Shown here: in pieces, positions 62,031 through 64,000 of the stretch | Numbering within the stretch: position 1 is the stretch's first letter | How the letters are laid out: every line of letters starts with the position of its first letter | Assembly (NCBI RefSeq): GCF_001590795.1 | Contig: NZ_JXDL01000001.1 | Location: 5,382,525-5,446,524, forward strand | DNA: 64,000 nt | From: Bradyrhizobium sp. AT1 | GTDB lineage: Bacteria; Pseudomonadota; Alphaproteobacteria; Rhizobiales; Xanthobacteraceae | Reading direction: 5' to 3' | Notes under the pieces: model-generated | What the model was told of the DNA's origin: nothing | Databases searched by the model: none | The model's input: only the letters and a program-made list of their open reading frames with translations | Translations under genes and position numbers: made by a program

Positions 62031-63026
62031 CTACACAGCCGCGTTGTTCCGCCCCGTTCCCTCGTTGAGCAGACACGCCACCTGATGCCCGCCGCCGGCA
62101 TCCAGCAGCGCCGGCCGCTCGATCTTGCACCGGTCGATCGCGAACCGGCAGCGGGTGTGAAACGCGCAGCCGGGCGGCGGATTGACCGGGCTCGGCACGT
62201 CGCCATCGACCAGCGGCGCGAGCTTCTTTGCGAGCGGATTGGCGACCGGCACGGAGGCAAGCAGCGCCTGCGTGTAGGGATGCCGGGGATTGCGGAACAG
62301 TTCGTCCTTGGCGGCGATCTCGACGATGCGGCCGAGATACATCACGGCGACGCGGTGGCTGATATGAGCGACCACGGCGAGGTCGTGCGCGATGAAGAGA
62401 TACGAGAAGCCGTGCTGCCGCTGCAGGTCGATCAACAGATTGATCACCTGCGCCTGGATCGAGACATCGAGCGCGGACACCGGCTCGTCGCAGACGATCA
62501 GGCGCGGCCCCAGCGCCAGCGCCCGTGCGATGCAGATGCGCTGGCGCTGGCCGCCAGAGAACTGATGCGGGAAGTTGCGCATCTGGTCCGGGCGCAGGCC
62601 GACCTGCTCGAACAGTCTTGCGACCCGCGCTTCCAGCTCCTTGCCGCTCGCGAGCCCGTGCACGGCGAGCGGTTCGCCGACAATGTCCCCGGCGGTCATG
62701 CGCGGATTGAGCGAGGCGAACGGGTCCTGGAATACAATCTGCATCGAGCGGCGGTGCGGGCGCAACGCCGTCTTGGACAGATGCGTGATGTCCTCGCCGT
62801 CGAGACGAATCTGCCCTGAGGTCGGTTCGACCAGCCGCAGCACGCTACGCGCCACCGTCGACTTGCCGCAGCCGGACTCGCCGACCAGCCCCAGCGTCTC
62901 GCCGGCTGCAACGGAGAACGAGACGCCGTCGACCGAGTGCACGGTGCCGACTTGTCGGCGCAGCACCCCGGCGCGCACCGGGTAATATTTCTTGAGGTCG
63001 GTGACCTCGAGCAGCGCCTCGGTCAT
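62031..63026 (-). CDS. Oligopeptide/dipeptide ABC transporter ATP-binding protein (DppF-like)
   Basis: A 331-residue ABC ATPase of the Opp/Dpp class. Walker A is GESGCGKST, the Q-loop is VFQDPFASLNPRMT, the signature is FSGGQRQRICIARALAL, Walker B is LIVCDEPVSALDVS, and the C-terminal oligo_HPY extension has PPPGCAFHTRCRFAIDRC, a cysteine set typical of these proteins. Its ATG overlaps the stop of the DppD-like gene (ATGA), so the pair is co-translated. The substrate is a peptide or similar solute; permeases are not in the window. Confidence 0.94.
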   Translation of the reverse strand: MTEALLEVTDLKKYYPVRAGVLRRQVGTVHSVDGVSFSVAAGETLGLVGESGCGKSTVARSVLRLVEPTSGQIRLDGEDITHLSKTALRPHRRSMQIVFQDPFASLNPRMTAGDIVGEPLAVHGLASGKELEARVARLFEQVGLRPDQMRNFPHQFSGGQRQRICIARALALGPRLIVCDEPVSALDVSIQAQVINLLIDLQRQHGFSYLFIAHDLAVVAHISHRVAVMYLGRIVEIAAKDELFRNPRHPYTQALLASVPVANPLAKKLAPLVDGDVPSPVNPPPGCAFHTRCRFAIDRCKIERPALLDAGGGHQVACLLNEGTGRNNAAV

Positions 63027-64000
63027 GCCACCTCCGCCACTTCTTCCGCGCGCCAGCACGCCGCGAGATGGCCTCCGCCCCAATCCGCCAGCGGCGGATA
63101 TTCGTCCTGGCAACGCTTGATCGCGAGCTTGCAGCGCGGCGCGAAGGCACAACCCTGCGGCAACCGCACCAGCGATGGCACCGTGCCCGGAATTTCGTTC
63201 AACCGTGCCGGGGCGACGATTCCGTGCGCCGGGACCGCCGGGATCGAGGCCATCAGCCCGCGCGTATAGGGATGCTTTGGCGCGGCGAACAGCGCTTCGA
63301 CGCTGGCTTCCTCGACCTTCCGCCCCGCATACATCACGATCACGCGCTGTGCGGTCTGCGCGACGACGCCGAGATCGTGCGTGATCAGCACGAGTCCGGT
63401 GCCGAGCTCCTTCTGCAGGTCGAGGATCAGCGCCAGGATCTGCGCCTGGATGGTGACGTCGAGCGCGGTGGTCGGCTCGTCCGCGAGCAGCAGCGCCGGC
63501 CGGCAGGCCAGCGCCATCGCGATCATCGCGCGCTGGCGCATGCCGCCGGACAGCTGATGCGGATATTCGCGCGCCCGCCGCGCCGGCTCGGGAATGCGCA
63601 CCAGCCGCAGCATCTCTACGGCGATGGCCTGCGCTTCCTTCGACGAGATGTTCCGGTGTAACCGCACGGCCTCGACGATCTGATCGCCGATTCGCATCAC
63701 CGGGTTGAGCGATGTCATCGGCTCCTGAAAGATCATGGAGATGCGATTGCCCCTGACGGCGCGCATCTGCGCCTCATTCAGCGCCAGCAGGTCGGTGCCT
63801 TCCAGCGTAACGGAGCCGCCGACGATGCGTCCGGGCGGATCGGGCACCAGCCGCATCAGCGACAGCGCGGTGACGCTCTTGCCGCAGCCGGACTCGCCGA
63901 CGATCGCCAGCGTCTCGCCGCGCCTCACGGAAAAGGAGAGATCGTCCACGGCCTTGAACAGGCCGGAATTGGTGAAGAACACCGTCTTCAGGTTCTTCAC
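63023..64000 (-). CDS. Oligopeptide/dipeptide ABC transporter ATP-binding protein (DppD-like), 5' end beyond the window
   Basis: At least 325 residues of a DppD/OppD-type ATPase. Walker A is GESGCGKSVTALSLMRLVP, the Q-loop is IFQEPMTSLNPVM, the signature is LSGGMRQRAMIAMALAC, Walker B is LLLADEPTTALDVT, and the oligo_HPY end is LPQGCAFAPRCKLAIKRC. The family usually begins with a few residues before KNLKTVFFTNSG, so the GTG at the window edge is probably an internal valine and the gene continues outside. Confidence 0.93.
   Translation of the reverse strand: MKNLKTVFFTNSGLFKAVDDLSFSVRRGETLAIVGESGCGKSVTALSLMRLVPDPPGRIVGGSVTLEGTDLLALNEAQMRAVRGNRISMIFQEPMTSLNPVMRIGDQIVEAVRLHRNISSKEAQAIAVEMLRLVRIPEPARRAREYPHQLSGGMRQRAMIAMALACRPALLLADEPTTALDVTIQAQILALILDLQKELGTGLVLITHDLGVVAQTAQRVIVMYAGRKVEEASVEALFAAPKHPYTRGLMASIPAVPAHGIVAPARLNEIPGTVPSLVRLPQGCAFAPRCKLAIKRCQDEYPPLADWGGGHLAACWRAEEVAEVA

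Overview
The window is a GC-rich alphaproteobacterial chromosome segment that fits Bradyrhizobium. It carries the aminoacyl-tRNA-synthetase-like amino acid:[carrier protein] ligase cluster first characterised in Bradyrhizobium, and its zinc-ligand numbering (C131, E176, C279) matches what I recall for Bll0957. It also has TctABC-type and LivK-type transport genes and many palindromic intergenic elements of several families. No rRNA, tRNA, CRISPR array, prophage or transposase gene was seen.

Layout. 0-5.2 kb: core genes (polyprenyl diphosphate synthase, monofunctional transglycosylase mtgA, ribosomal protein L32), two hypothetical proteins and a GGDEF-EAL protein. 5.3-8.5 kb: a tripartite tricarboxylate transporter (tctC-tctB-tctA, minus strand). 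8.6-11.6 kb: a four-PAS GGDEF-EAL protein. 11.8-15.6 kb: the carrier-protein aminoacylation cluster (GNAT-like protein, glycine:[CP] ligase, acyl-CoA dehydrogenase, divergent carrier protein). 15.9-21.1 kb: methionine salvage (mtnP, mtnA), a HAD hydrolase, a secreted trypsin-like protease and an FAD monooxygenase.

21.4-33.8 kb is the most interesting block. It is a complete short-chain amide/urea system: an ABC transporter (binding protein, two permeases, two ATPases), formamidase FmdA, the zinc-ribbon protein FmdB and aliphatic amidase AmiE. A two-component system is transcribed divergently from it. Its sensor is an NCS1-type permease fused to a nine-cysteine cluster, a histidine kinase and a receiver, and its regulator is a receiver-LuxR protein. 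A near-perfect inverted repeat lies in the shared promoter region. The likely logic is that the permease-like part senses the nitrogen compound and the regulator switches on uptake and hydrolysis to ammonia.

34-50 kb is an envelope region: an autotransporter, an orphan MCE/MlaD protein, an NDP-forming acyl-CoA synthetase, three glycosyltransferase-like proteins and a sulfotransferase-like protein. It also holds a class GN sortase with its VIT/VWA substrate, which ends in an LPKTA-TM-Arg sorting signal, and an HTH regulator. 50-62 kb is an acyl-CoA catabolic region: a LivK-type binding protein, acyl-CoA ligase, two acyl-CoA dehydrogenases, GST, AraC regulator, BKACE-family enzyme and a two-subunit biotin-dependent acyl-CoA carboxylase. 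62-64 kb carries the two ATPases of an oligopeptide ABC transporter, the second running off the window.
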